From Ramlibacter tataouinensis (GTDB lineage: Bacteria; Pseudomonadota; Gammaproteobacteria; Burkholderiales; Burkholderiaceae_C): 63,383 bases of DNA. The DNA is taken from NCBI GenBank assembly GCA_002427815.1, contig DIZF01000017.1, positions 1 to 63,383 of the forward strand, in the 5' to 3' direction. The notes below the pieces were generated by a model that worked only from the letters and a program-made list of their open reading frames with translations, did not search any database and was not told the origin of the DNA. Positions 51,955-60,464 of the stretch are shown piece after piece. Positions within the stretch are counted from its first letter, which is position 1. The number at the start of each line of letters is the position of its first letter. A program made the position numbers and the translations under genes.

Positions 51955-52825
51955 ATGCAAGAGCGTATGGAAGAAAGCCACCGCAGCAAGGTCGCAGCGG
52001 ACGAGTTGGTGCATTTGCGAAATCGTGACCGGGAACTGCTGGCGTACCGTCAGCAGATCGCCCAGCAGGAGCAAGAAGGAATTAGAGGCTAGGGAGAGGT
52101 TCTTCAAAGAACGAGAGTTGAAATTCTTTGAGATGCAGCGGGGAATGGAGGAACAACTGCTGAGGCGTGAAGAGGAAGGCCGGCACCTCAGGATGCGCCT
52201 TGAAGGAGAAATCGCTAAGAGAGAAGCCCAGCTTGCGGATGCGGCGCAACAGTTGCAGCTGGAAAAGGTTCGCTACACCGAGGAGAGCAGGAAAAAAATC
52301 GAGAGCAAGTCCAAAGACTACGTGGCCGCCGCGCTGGACACACTGGAGGGGAAGGAACGGCAGTTTCACAGGATGTCGAAGTTTTGGACGTTTCTTGGTG
52401 CCGCGTCGCTGCTCGGTGGACTCTCACTTTTCGGATACGTCACGGTCATGTCCTTTGTGACGCTACCGCCAGCCCTTTCATGGGAGTTCATTGTCTTTTC
52501 GGCGTTCAAGGGAGTTGTTGGACTCGCACTATTTGCAGCGTTGGCAAAATATGCCTACTTGCTGGGAAACTCGTATATGCGAGAAGCGTTGAAGAATGGA
52601 GATCGTCGGCACGCCATCAACTTTGGCAAGTTCTACTTGGAGTCTTATGGAGCAGCGGCGGACTGGGGCCAGATCAAGGATGCCTTCGAACATTGGAATA
52701 TCGATGCTCAGAATGGATTTGCAAAGACGGACGAGACGCATCTCGACCTAACATCTCTTGAAAAGCTTACTGGCGCACTGGAAAAGATCAGCAAGCTGAT
52801 GCCCCAGGCTGCAAAGGCATCATAG
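51955..52825 (+). pseudogene. Frameshifted coiled-coil membrane protein, unknown function
   Basis: Not a recognised family. The ATG at 51955 has a good ribosome-binding site and encodes about 40 residues (MQERMEESHRSKVAADELVH onward) that hit TAG near 52090. The neighbouring frame continues smoothly from about 52075. Removing one base around CAAGAAGGAATTAG joins QQEQ to EELEARERFF and gives one protein of about 289 residues. That product has a long charged coiled coil (about 1-135), two membrane helices (FLGAASLLGGLSLFGYVTV and IVFSAFKGVVGLALFAALA) and a helical C-terminal cytoplasmic domain. Codon use is AT-richer than its neighbours, suggesting transfer. The frameshift could also be an assembly error. 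Confidence 0.7.
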
Positions 52826-52930
52826 CGAACCAGCAGTGCGAAACACTTTGATCTAACAGTCGATTTCCCAGTTCTCATCATTGCTCGTGCCGAGGAGCCG
52901 AGGAGCACAGTTGCCGAAGCGTCGAGGGGT

Positions 52931-54097
52931 TCATGTTCTCCCCCGAAACCGCACCGCCCCCTGCCGTACCACCTCCGCCAGCAGCTGCTCCCGCGCCTGC
53001 TTCTCCCGCAGCCAGCGCGCATCGTTGGTGCCCAGCTCCGCGTCCTCGCTGAGCAACTGGATGCAATGGCCGGCGCCCAGTTGGCGGGCGTGGCCGCCGA
53101 TCTGGCGCATGGTCTGGACGATATGGTCGCGCAAGGGCATGTGCTCCCCGGTCGGTGGGTCTACATATATGGCGTCGAGCCCGAACCGGCAGGCCTGGAA
53201 GCGGTTGTAGGTGTAGACCATGTAATCGTCTTCCTGCGGCATGAACGGCTGTTCATTCAGCAACCACGAAGCCAGCGACTGCACAAACCCGGCCAGAGCG
53301 ACGGCGCGATCCACCGTGAGCGGCGTGTCGAAGACGCGGATCTCGATGGTGCCGTATTCGGGCTTGGGCCGGATGTCCCAGTAGAAGTCCTTCATGCTCT
53401 TGACCACGCCGGTACGGGTGGTCTTGGCGAAGAACTTGCCGAACTCGTCCCAGCTCAGCGTGAAGGGCGCGCGCCCGGACATCGGAAAGGCGAACACCGA
53501 ATTCAGCCGGGCCGAGTCGAACTGCGTGTCCTGCCCCTGCACGAACGGCGACGACGCCGACAGCGCGATGAAATGGGGGATGTAGCGCGACATGCGGTGC
53601 AGCATCAGCAGCGCGCTGTCGGCGTCGGGGCAGCCGACGTGCACGTGCTGCCCGAAAATCGTGAACTGCTTGGACAGGTAGCCGTACAGCTCCGACAGTT
53701 CGCGAAAACGCGGCTTGTCGTAGATGCGGCGCTCGTGCCACTGCTGGAACGGGTGGGTGCCGCCGCCTGCCACCGCGATGTTGAGTTTGTCGGCGCACTG
53801 CACCAGCGCATCGCGGATCTCCGACAGCTCGGACTGCACCTGCGCCACCGCCCCGCACACGCCGGTCGAGATCTCGATCATGCTCGAGGTCATCTCGGGC
53901 ACCACCGCGCCGGGTAGCTTGTAGCGCGCCATCAGCCGCAGCATTTCGTCCGAATAGGGTGCGAGGTCGTAGTCGTGGGTGTTGACCAGCTGCAGCTCCA
54001 GCTCCACTCCCAGCGACAGGGCGGCCGAATGCTGGAACGGCTCGAGGCTGGGGAGCGCTGCGGGTGAACGCGCTGAAGGGTCCGCGCGTTTATCCAC
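52931..54097 (-). CDS. YbdK family carboxylate-amine ligase (glutamate-cysteine ligase type 2)
   Basis: A 388-residue ATP-dependent ligase of the GCS2 family. Seen: LGVELELQLVNTHDYDLAPY, VPEMTSSMIEISTGVC, GGTHPFQQW, FGQHVHVGCPDADSAL and YGTIEIRVFDTPLTVD. E. coli YbdK has weak gamma-glutamylcysteine synthetase activity; the true product of most members is unknown. A separate housekeeping gshA exists in this window. The start overlaps the antiporter stop by 8 bp, so the two are coupled. Confidence 0.92.
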   Translation of the reverse strand: MDKRADPSARSPAALPSLEPFQHSAALSLGVELELQLVNTHDYDLAPYSDEMLRLMARYKLPGAVVPEMTSSMIEISTGVCGAVAQVQSELSEIRDALVQCADKLNIAVAGGGTHPFQQWHERRIYDKPRFRELSELYGYLSKQFTIFGQHVHVGCPDADSALLMLHRMSRYIPHFIALSASSPFVQGQDTQFDSARLNSVFAFPMSGRAPFTLSWDEFGKFFAKTTRTGVVKSMKDFYWDIRPKPEYGTIEIRVFDTPLTVDRAVALAGFVQSLASWLLNEQPFMPQEDDYMVYTYNRFQACRFGLDAIYVDPPTGEHMPLRDHIVQTMRQIGGHARQLGAGHCIQLLSEDAELGTNDARWLREKQAREQLLAEVVRQGAVRFRGRT

Positions 54098-55349
54098 GCA
54101 ATTCTCCTGGCTGGGTCTGGGACATGCCTTTCGACAGCAAGGGCGTGGAGCTCTCGCCGGCGCGGTGGAGGGCGACGGTGGCGATGACCGCGCCCAGCAC
54201 TTCCAGCAGCAGGATCGCCGGCATGGCGATGCTGGCGATGTGCGGCCCCAATGTGAGCGATGAGGCCACGAACTGGGACACCAGCAGCGTGGCCTCCGAT
54301 GACATCGGCGCCATGGCGCAGCCGGTCCAGAACGCTTGCCGCCAGCTGGTGCCGCTGCCCCAGTTGGCCGCCTCGACCCCGACGACTTTGGCCACCAGGC
54401 GCGCCAGCACGAGCCCCGCGACCAGGCCGGCCACGGCAGGGTTCCATTGGGCCTGGGCCGCCGCCACCGAGACCAGCACGAACATCAGCATGATGAGCAT
54501 CGACGAAGCGGTGCCCAGCTGGCGCGGCCAGGCCCAGGGCCGCGGATTCAGCTGCTTGAGCAGAATGCCCCCGAGCAGCGCGGCGAGCGGGGCCGATCCG
54601 CCGAAATTGGCCGCCAGCGCCGCCGCCGCCGCAATCAGCGCGATCAGCAGCATCGAAGTGTTCTCGCTGGTCGGGCTCATGACGCGAAGGGCCATGCGCA
54701 GCACCAGCGCCAGCGCGGCCCCGACCACGATGGACACACCCAGAACCACCGCGACCGGATAGAGCGTCTCGCCCAGGCTGGCCGCCGGTCGGTGCATCAC
54801 GCCGGTGCGCGCGCTGACCAGCGTCAAGGCAAACAGCGTGCTGAGCGTGGAGAGCGCCATGGCCCGCTCGGTCACCGGGCCGGATGCGTGCGTATCCATG
54901 ATGACGCGGCTGAGCACCGCCGGCGACGCGGCCATGGCCACCAGGCCGACGCCCTCGGCGACGGTGGACTGCACCCCCATCCAGCGCAGGGCGTAATAGA
55001 CAGCCAGCGCCGTCAGGATGGACTCCAGCAGGCTTTGCAGCAGCACCATCGGGTTGTGGCGAAACCAGCGCAGCGCAATCCGGCCGCCCGCTTCGAACAG
55101 CACGACGGAAACGCCCAGCTCCAGCAGGAACAGGGCGATGCCCTGCAGCGGCCAGACCGCGCCGGAGAAGCCGCCCAGGCCGGCCAGCGCACCGATGATG
55201 GAGTAGCCGACGGCCTTGGGCAGGCCGGTGTGCCGTTGCAGCAGGTGGCCCGCCGCGGCTGCCACCGCCAGCAGGATCGACCATTGGACCGTGGGCAGGC
55301 CGGCCGAGGGCCTGAGCCAGTCGGCCCAGATGGCCATGATGTCGTTCAT
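54090..55349 (-). CDS. Cation:proton antiporter (CPA2 / Kef-type membrane domain)
   Basis: A 419-residue inner-membrane antiporter with about 11-13 helices and no C-terminal NAD-binding (TrkA-N) domain. Seen: GYSIIGALAGLGGF, LFLLELGVSVVLFEAGGRI, AASPAVLSRVIMDTHASGPV and NFGGSAPLAALLGGILLKQL. Substrate is K+ or Na+ against H+ by family. It is translationally coupled to a glutamate-cysteine-ligase-like gene, which is notable because Kef antiporters are gated by glutathione adducts. Confidence 0.88.
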   Translation of the reverse strand: MNDIMAIWADWLRPSAGLPTVQWSILLAVAAAAGHLLQRHTGLPKAVGYSIIGALAGLGGFSGAVWPLQGIALFLLELGVSVVLFEAGGRIALRWFRHNPMVLLQSLLESILTALAVYYALRWMGVQSTVAEGVGLVAMAASPAVLSRVIMDTHASGPVTERAMALSTLSTLFALTLVSARTGVMHRPAASLGETLYPVAVVLGVSIVVGAALALVLRMALRVMSPTSENTSMLLIALIAAAAALAANFGGSAPLAALLGGILLKQLNPRPWAWPRQLGTASSMLIMLMFVLVSVAAAQAQWNPAVAGLVAGLVLARLVAKVVGVEAANWGSGTSWRQAFWTGCAMAPMSSEATLLVSQFVASSLTLGPHIASIAMPAILLLEVLGAVIATVALHRAGESSTPLLSKGMSQTQPGELRG

Positions 55350-55428
55350 GCGCGTTCTCCCCGGCGCGCAATGTACTGCAGCGCGCCCCGCCGGCACTGC
55401 AGGACGGCAACCCGAGGCCGGCCGGGCG

Positions 55429-55809
55429 TCAATGCAGCACGCGGGTGGTGCCGTCGTCGAGCGCGAACAGCGGAATCTCGACGTCGAAGCGGTGTCCGTC
55501 GTCGGCCACGAAGAAGAAGCTGCCTTGCATGGTGCCCGAAGCGGTCCGCAGGCGGGAGCCGCTGGTGTACTGGAACGCCTCGCCGGGCTTGAGCAGCGGC
55601 TGGTGGCCGACCACGCCCAGGCCCTTGACTTCCTCCACCTCGCCCATCGCATTGGCGATGAGCCAGTGGCGCGCAATCAGCTGGGCCGGCACTTCGCCGC
55701 TGTTGGTGATCGTGATGGTGTACGCAAAACTGAACAAGCCCTGCGCCGGCGCCGACTGCTCGGGCAGGTACTGGGGCTCGACTTCGATGCGGAAGCTGTA
55801 CTTGGCCAT
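55429..55809 (-). CDS. apaG: Co2+/Mg2+ efflux protein ApaG
   Basis: A 126-residue single-domain protein with a fibronectin-like beta fold. The family core is clear: FSFAYTITITNSGEVPAQLI, ARHWLIANAMGEVEEVKGLG, VVGHQPLLKPGEAFQYTSG and GTMQGSFFFVADDGHRF. Linked to Co2+ resistance and Mg2+ efflux in Salmonella; biochemical role not settled. It is divergent from rpe with 41 bp between starts, a common betaproteobacterial arrangement. Confidence 0.95.
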   Translation of the reverse strand: MAKYSFRIEVEPQYLPEQSAPAQGLFSFAYTITITNSGEVPAQLIARHWLIANAMGEVEEVKGLGVVGHQPLLKPGEAFQYTSGSRLRTASGTMQGSFFFVADDGHRFDVEIPLFALDDGTTRVLH

Positions 55810-55850
55810 GCGGCCGATCGTACCCGTTCGCGATTTGCGAGAATGCCCGG

Positions 55851-56534
55851 ATGAGCAAAATCTATCGCATTTCCCCGTCCATCCTTTCGGCGGACTTCAC
55901 CCGGCTGGGTGACGAGGTGAAGCGCGTGGTCGCGGCCGGGGCCGACTGGATCCACTTCGATGTGATGGACAACCACTACGTGCCCAACCTGACATTCGGC
56001 CCGATGATCTGCTCGGCCTTGAAACCCCATGCGGTCACCTCCGACGGCCGCGCCGTCCCGGTCGACGTCCACCTGATGGTGCAGCCGGTGGACGCGCTGG
56101 CCCAGGCCTTCGCCCAAGCCGGCGCCGACCTCATCAGTTTCCACGCCGACGCTTCCATCCATGTCCACCGCAGCGTGCAGGCCATCAAGGCCAGCGGTTG
56201 CAAGGCCGGGCTGGTGTTCAACCCGGCGGCATCGCTCGACGTGCTGGACTGGCTGATCGAGGACATAGACCTCATCCTCATCATGAGCGTCAACCCCGGC
56301 TTCGGCGGCCAGAGCTTCATCGAGTCGGCATTGCGCAAGATCGAACAGGCGCGACAGCGCATCGACGAGTGCGGCAAGGACATCCGCCTCGAGGTCGACG
56401 GCGGCATCAAGCCCGACAACATCGCGCGGGTCGCCGCCGCCGGCGCCGACACGTTCGTGGCCGGCAGCGCGATCTTCGGCAACCCCGACTACAAGGCGGT
56501 GATAGCCGCCATGCGCGCCGCGCTCAAGGGCTGA
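55851..56534 (+). CDS. rpe: Ribulose-phosphate 3-epimerase
   Basis: A 227-residue TIM-barrel enzyme interconverting ribulose-5-phosphate and xylulose-5-phosphate in the pentose phosphate and Calvin pathways. Seen: ISPSILSADFTRLGDEV, HFDVMDNHYVPNLTFGP, DVHLMVQPVD, MSVNPGFGGQSFI and EVDGGIKPDNI, which include the metal and catalytic aspartates. In relatives gph and trpE often follow; here a stress-type region begins instead. Confidence 0.97.
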   Translation: MSKIYRISPSILSADFTRLGDEVKRVVAAGADWIHFDVMDNHYVPNLTFGPMICSALKPHAVTSDGRAVPVDVHLMVQPVDALAQAFAQAGADLISFHADASIHVHRSVQAIKASGCKAGLVFNPAASLDVLDWLIEDIDLILIMSVNPGFGGQSFIESALRKIEQARQRIDECGKDIRLEVDGGIKPDNIARVAAAGADTFVAGSAIFGNPDYKAVIAAMRAALKG

Positions 56535-56614
56535 GGTTCCTGGCGTTCGAATCGTCCTGGCGGACGTGCCGCAGCGCTGCTGCAGGAATGCGCCGGGCAG
56601 GCAGCTTGCGCGGT

Positions 56615-56630
56615 GTCGGAGAAGTCCTAC
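56615..56630 (+). promoter_or_regulatory. GTCGG-N6-CCTAC inverted repeat, site 1 (upstream of small peptide/katE)
   Basis: GTCGG-AGAAGT-CCTAC is one of three like-spaced sites in this part of the window (others at 59134 and 63018). It lies 116 bp before the 40-aa peptide start. It is a candidate stress-promoter or operator element. Confidence 0.45.
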
Positions 56631-56746
56631 CGCCGATTGAGCGCCATTACTACAAACGTGCCCGCCGACTCACTACGGGCATTGCACATGAGCCTGCGTA
56701 ACATGGGGCCGAGCGCGAAATCGCACGCGCAAGCAAGGAGATGGTC

Positions 56747-56869
56747 ATGGACTGGATTGCCCGAATACCGGACTGGTTGGTCTGGTGCGCCGCCGGCATC
56801 GCGGGTGCCATCGCCCTTGGCGCGCTCGCCAACATCCTCGAAGCCGCGTTCGACCTGGACGCGAACTGA
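56747..56869 (+). CDS. Small membrane peptide (40 aa)
   Basis: A 40-residue peptide, MDWIARIPDWLVWCAAGIAG followed by a second hydrophobic stretch to LANILEAAF and an acidic end (DLDAN). It has one membrane helix over about residues 11-32. AAGGAG lies six bases before the ATG at 56747, a strong initiation signal; an in-frame ATG two codons earlier overlaps that signal. It lies 86 bp upstream of the catalase HPII gene on the same strand and may be co-expressed. No family was recognised. Confidence 0.65.
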   Translation: MDWIARIPDWLVWCAAGIAGAIALGALANILEAAFDLDAN

Positions 56870-56955
56870 CCCCCTTCCTTTTCGACGCGGCGGCAGCGCC
56901 CGTGGGCGCCATCGCCGCGTCTCCATCAATCAGAAAAAGCCACAGGAGTTTTTGA

Positions 56956-59115
56956 ATGGCACAGCCCAGGCAGGAGGCCCAGCGCAAGTCCAAGGCCGGC
57001 GAAAGCGGCGCGGCCAAGCAGAAGCAGCTCGAGTCGTTCAGCCAGGGCCCGGAAAACCTGCTGACCACCAACCAGGGCCTGGTCGTTCCGGACAACCACA
57101 ACTCGCTCAAGGCGGGTGTGCGCGGCCCGACACTGCTGGAAGACTTCATCCTGCGCGAGAAGATCACCCACTTCGATCACGAGCGCATTCCCGAGCGCGT
57201 GGTGCACGCGCGCGGTGCCGGGGCCCACGGCTATTTCGAGCTCACCCGATCGCTGGTCGAATACACCCGTGCCGATTTCCTGCAGGAAGCCGGCAGCCGC
57301 ACCCCGGTCTTCGTGCGCTTCTCCACGGTGGCCGGCTCGCGCGGCTCGGCCGACACGGTGCGCGACGTGCGCGGCTTCGCGGTGAAGTTCTACACCCGCG
57401 AAGGCAACTACGACCTGGTGGGCAACAACATTCCGGTGTTCTTCATCCAGGACGCGATGAAGTTTCCCGACCTCGTGCACGCGCTCAAGCCCGAGCCGCA
57501 CCATGACATGCCGCAGGCCGCGAGCGCGCATGACACCTTCTGGGATTTCATCTCGCTCATGCCCGAGACCACCCATATGGCGATGTGGATCATGTCCGAC
57601 CGCACCATCCCGCGCAGCTACCGCATGATGGAAGGCTTCGGCGTCCACACCTTCCGCTTCATCAACGCCAAGGGCGTCGCGCATTTCGTCAAGTTCCACT
57701 GGAAGCCCAGGCTGGGCAAGCATGCGCTGGTGTGGGACGAGGCCCAGAAGCTGGCCGGCAAGGACCCCGACTTTCACCGCCGCGACCTGTGGGAATCCAT
57801 CGCGCAGGGCAATTTCCCCGAGTGGGAGCTGGGCGTGCAATTGGTCGAGGAAAGCAAGGCGCAGAGCCTGGGGTTCGACCTGCTCGATCCCACCAAGCTG
57901 ATCCCCGAGGAAATGGTGCCGGTGCTGACGGTGGGCAAGCTGGTCCTGAACCGCAACCCCGACAATTTCTTCGCGGAAACCGAGCAGGTGGCCTTCCATC
58001 CCGGCCACGTGGTGCCCGGCATCGACTTCAGCAACGACCCCCTGCTGCAGGGCCGGTTGTTCTCGTACACCGATACCCAGCTGTCGCGCCTGGGCGGTCC
58101 CAACTTCCACGAGCTCCCGATCAATCGCGGTGTCTGCCCGTTCCACAATTTCCAGCGCGACGGCATGCACCGCATGCTGGTGAACAAAGGCCAGGCGGCG
58201 TATGAGCCGAACTCGCTGGGCAACGGCTCGGAGTTTCGCGTCGACGGCGGCCAGCAGGGATTCCAGAGCTTCGCCGAAGCGGTCGAGCCGCCCAAGGTGC
58301 GCCGACGCAGCCCGAGCTTCGACGATCACTTCAGCCAGGCCACGCTGTTCTGGAACAGCCAGAGCCCGGCGGAGAAGGATCACATCGTCGCGGCCTTCCA
58401 GTTCGAGCTGTCCAAGGTCGAGGTGCCCGCCGTCCGCCAGCGCGTGGTGGACAACCTGGCTCATGTGGACCCCAAGCTGGCGCGCAAGGTGGCCGAACCG
58501 TTGGGCATCGGCGCCCCGGACGCCAAGGCGGCGGCGGGCCGCTCCGGCTTTCGCGACGTGCGGGTCAAGCTGCCGCTGGAGGCGTCGGCGGCATTGAGCA
58601 TGGAAGGCAACGGCGCGAGTATCGCCACCCGCAAGGTCGCGGTGCTGGTGGCCGGCGGCGTGGAGGTTGGCGCGCTGCGGGTGATCCAGCAGGCGCTGCA
58701 GGATGCCGGAGCCAGCAGCCGGGTCGTGGCGGCGCATCTGGGCTCGGTGGCGACATCGTCGGGCCAGCAACTGGCGGTGGACCACACCTTCGGCAACATG
58801 CCGTCCGTCATGTTCGATGCCGTGCTGGTGCCGGGCGGCTCCGGCAGCGCCCAGACCCTGGCCGGCAACGGCGACGCGGTGCACTTCGTGCTGGAAGCCT
58901 ACAAGCACTGCAAGACGATCTGCGTCATCGGGGAGGGTGTGCAACTGTTGCGCACCCTGGGCATAGCCGGCGGCGAAGGCGCCCCGGCCACGCCCGGCGT
59001 CGTGCTCGGCAGTAACGACCCGCCCCTGCGCGCCCAGCTGGCGCAGGAGTTCATTGCCGCCATTGCTCGCCATCGTCACTGGGTGCGCGCCAATCTCGAG
59101 GCCGTGCCCGCCTGA
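56956..59115 (+). CDS. katE: Catalase HPII (large-subunit monofunctional catalase)
   Basis: A 719-residue heme catalase that degrades hydrogen peroxide. The catalytic His84 is in ERVVHARGAGAHG; FVRFSTVAGSRGSADTVRD and the heme-ligand Tyr (about 372) in RLFSYTDTQLSRLGG are intact. The large-subunit hallmark is the C-terminal flavodoxin/DJ-1-like domain (about 555-715), seen as KVAVLVAGGVEVGALRVIQQ and DAVLVPGGSGSAQTL. A basic, lysine/glutamine-rich N-terminal extension is typical. Stationary-phase or general-stress control is likely; site 1 lies upstream of the preceding peptide. Confidence 0.97.
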   Translation: MAQPRQEAQRKSKAGESGAAKQKQLESFSQGPENLLTTNQGLVVPDNHNSLKAGVRGPTLLEDFILREKITHFDHERIPERVVHARGAGAHGYFELTRSLVEYTRADFLQEAGSRTPVFVRFSTVAGSRGSADTVRDVRGFAVKFYTREGNYDLVGNNIPVFFIQDAMKFPDLVHALKPEPHHDMPQAASAHDTFWDFISLMPETTHMAMWIMSDRTIPRSYRMMEGFGVHTFRFINAKGVAHFVKFHWKPRLGKHALVWDEAQKLAGKDPDFHRRDLWESIAQGNFPEWELGVQLVEESKAQSLGFDLLDPTKLIPEEMVPVLTVGKLVLNRNPDNFFAETEQVAFHPGHVVPGIDFSNDPLLQGRLFSYTDTQLSRLGGPNFHELPINRGVCPFHNFQRDGMHRMLVNKGQAAYEPNSLGNGSEFRVDGGQQGFQSFAEAVEPPKVRRRSPSFDDHFSQATLFWNSQSPAEKDHIVAAFQFELSKVEVPAVRQRVVDNLAHVDPKLARKVAEPLGIGAPDAKAAAGRSGFRDVRVKLPLEASAALSMEGNGASIATRKVAVLVAGGVEVGALRVIQQALQDAGASSRVVAAHLGSVATSSGQQLAVDHTFGNMPSVMFDAVLVPGGSGSAQTLAGNGDAVHFVLEAYKHCKTICVIGEGVQLLRTLGIAGGEGAPATPGVVLGSNDPPLRAQLAQEFIAAIARHRHWVRANLEAVPA

Positions 59116-59133
59116 GCAGTCCGGCAGCGCGAC

Positions 59134-59149
59134 ATAGGCCGCTTCCTAC
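59134..59149 (+). promoter_or_regulatory. ATAGG-N6-CCTAC inverted repeat, site 2 (upstream of KGG remnant)
   Basis: ATAGG-CCGCTT-CCTAC has the same spacing as the sites at 56615 and 63018. It lies 65 bp before the open part of the KGG remnant and 327 bp before the Crp/Fnr gene, so it may have driven the original stress gene. Confidence 0.4.
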
Positions 59150-59198
59150 CGCCTCATCACTGAACTGCCTACCCCGCCCACCCGGACCGCGACCCTGA

Positions 59199-59366
59199 AT
59201 TGCGCCGTGGCCGGCGCGGTGCCGGTCGCGCGACAGCGAAGGCGGCAAGGCAGCGCATGGGAAAGGCACTGCTCATGAGTTCGACTCCGACGAAGCCCGT
59301 GAAGCCGGCCGCAAGGGCGGCCAGGCCAGCCACAGCGGCGGCAACCAGGGCGGCGTCAGGCGCTAA
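59199..59366 (+). pseudogene. KGG-type general stress protein remnant
   Basis: This open stretch after an in-frame TGA ends SEGGKAAHGKGTAHEFDSDE, then AREAGRKGGQASHSGG, a clear match to the KGG stress-protein repeat family. There is no ATG, GTG or TTG in frame, and the usual first 20 or so residues are missing. A neighbouring frame reads DPELRR just upstream, reminiscent of the family's start, so a frameshifting indel is likely. This remnant occupies most of the 360-bp stretch between katE and the Crp/Fnr gene; nothing else was recognised there. Confidence 0.65.
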
Positions 59367-59475
59367 GCCACTTCCAAATCAGGGGCGCTGGGGCGCCCTT
59401 CCTTGCCGGTCGCCGCGGCACGAGCTTGTCCTTCCTGCCAGCGCAGCGTGGCTGCAAAGCGCACAATCGGACCAG

Positions 59476-60228
59476 ATGGCCGTACCCCACTGCACAACGC
59501 AGAACCACCTCCTCGCCGCTTTCCCGGTCGCCGAGTACGAGCGACTGGCCCCGCATCTCGAGCTGGTCCCGATGCCGCTGGGCCATGTCCTGTGCGAATC
59601 GGGCGGGCAGCTGCAACACGTCTATTTTCCGACCACCTGCATTGTTTCGCTGCTGTACGTGCTGAAGGACGGTGCATCGGCCGAAATCGCCGTGGTCGGC
59701 AACGAGGGCCTGGTCGGCATCTCGGTGTTCATGGGCGGCGACACCACGCCCAGCCGGGCGGTGGTGCGCAGCGGCGGCCATGGTTATCGCCTCAAGGCGC
59801 AACTGCTGCAGCAGGAGTTCCGCCGCGCCGGCCCGGTTCTGGGTTTGTTGCTGCGCTATACCCAGGCGCTGATCACGCAGATGACCCAGACGGCCGTGTG
59901 CAACCGCCATCACTCGGTGGAGCAGCAACTGTGTCGCGCGCTGCTATTGAGCCTGGACCGGCTGTCCTCGAATTCGCTCACGATGACCCAGGAGCTGATC
60001 GCCAACCTGCTGGGAGTGCGCCGCGAAGGGGTGACCGAGGCGGCGGGCAACCTGCAGCGGGCCGGCCTGATCCGCTACAACCGCGGCCACATCGATGTGC
60101 TGGACCGCGCCGGACTGGAGCAGGCGGTCTGTGAATGCTATGGGGTGGTCAAGCTGGAATTCGACCGGCTGCTCTCCGACATTCCGCGCGCCGCAACGCC
60201 TGCGCTGCCGCACGAATTGCCGGTTTGA
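59476..60228 (+). CDS. Crp/Fnr family transcriptional regulator
   Basis: A 250-residue regulator with an N-terminal cyclic-nucleotide-binding-like domain (about 12-125; GHVLCESGGQLQHVYFPTTC) and a C-terminal Crp helix-turn-helix (about 150-220; MTQELIANLLGVRREGVTEA). Cysteines are not arranged as an FNR iron-sulfur cluster, and the cAMP-binding loop is not conserved, so the signal is unknown. Close look-alikes regulate stress and photosensory genes. A TGTGC-N6-GCACA palindrome lies 84 bp downstream, before the histidine kinase gene. Confidence 0.9.
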   Translation: MAVPHCTTQNHLLAAFPVAEYERLAPHLELVPMPLGHVLCESGGQLQHVYFPTTCIVSLLYVLKDGASAEIAVVGNEGLVGISVFMGGDTTPSRAVVRSGGHGYRLKAQLLQQEFRRAGPVLGLLLRYTQALITQMTQTAVCNRHHSVEQQLCRALLLSLDRLSSNSLTMTQELIANLLGVRREGVTEAAGNLQRAGLIRYNRGHIDVLDRAGLEQAVCECYGVVKLEFDRLLSDIPRAATPALPHELPV

Positions 60229-60272
60229 CGGTCACTTCCCGGCCAGGCGCCAGCTGCCGGGGCCCGTCTGCC

Positions 60273-60296
60273 GGCCCTCGGCCCGGGCCCTTTGTT
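60273..60296 (+). terminator. Probable terminator after the Crp/Fnr gene
   Basis: GGCCC and GGGCC form a 5-bp stem around a 7-base loop, followed by C and a TTTGTTT run. A short imperfect T-tract makes this a moderate candidate. Confidence 0.45.
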
Positions 60297-60311
60297 TCCC
60301 CTTGTCTTCCT

Positions 60312-60331
60312 TATGTGCCTTGCCGCACATA
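60312..60331 (+). promoter_or_regulatory. Crp/Fnr-like palindrome upstream of the hybrid kinase gene
   Basis: TATGTGC-CTTGCC-GCACATA is a perfect 20-bp inverted repeat. The inner TGTGC-N6-GCACA has the spacing of CRP-family operators (TGTGA-N6-TCACA). It lies 84 bp after the Crp/Fnr gene and 134 bp before the kinase gene, so the adjacent regulator may act here. Confidence 0.55.
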
Positions 60332-60464
60332 CGCGCGCGCAGGAAGCTGTTAACGTGTTTATTCCAGGCGCGTACTTCCCCATCTTGTGAGGCCCGTCAC
60401 ACCTCGCCAGCCCGGCACTCGCAGTCCTTGCGGTGCGTTAGCTTGCTCTTTACGGGAATCTGCC

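Noticed and set aside
52060..52095. Programmed ribosomal frameshift in the coiled-coil gene
   Set aside because: The needed shift is +1 and no known slippery sequence or stimulatory structure is seen. A mutation or assembly indel is simpler.
51832..52107. Minus-strand open frame of about 91 codons over the AT-richer patch
   Set aside because: It lies antisense to the coiled-coil gene, has no ribosome-binding site or recognisable family, and the plus-strand frame has better initiation and protein features.
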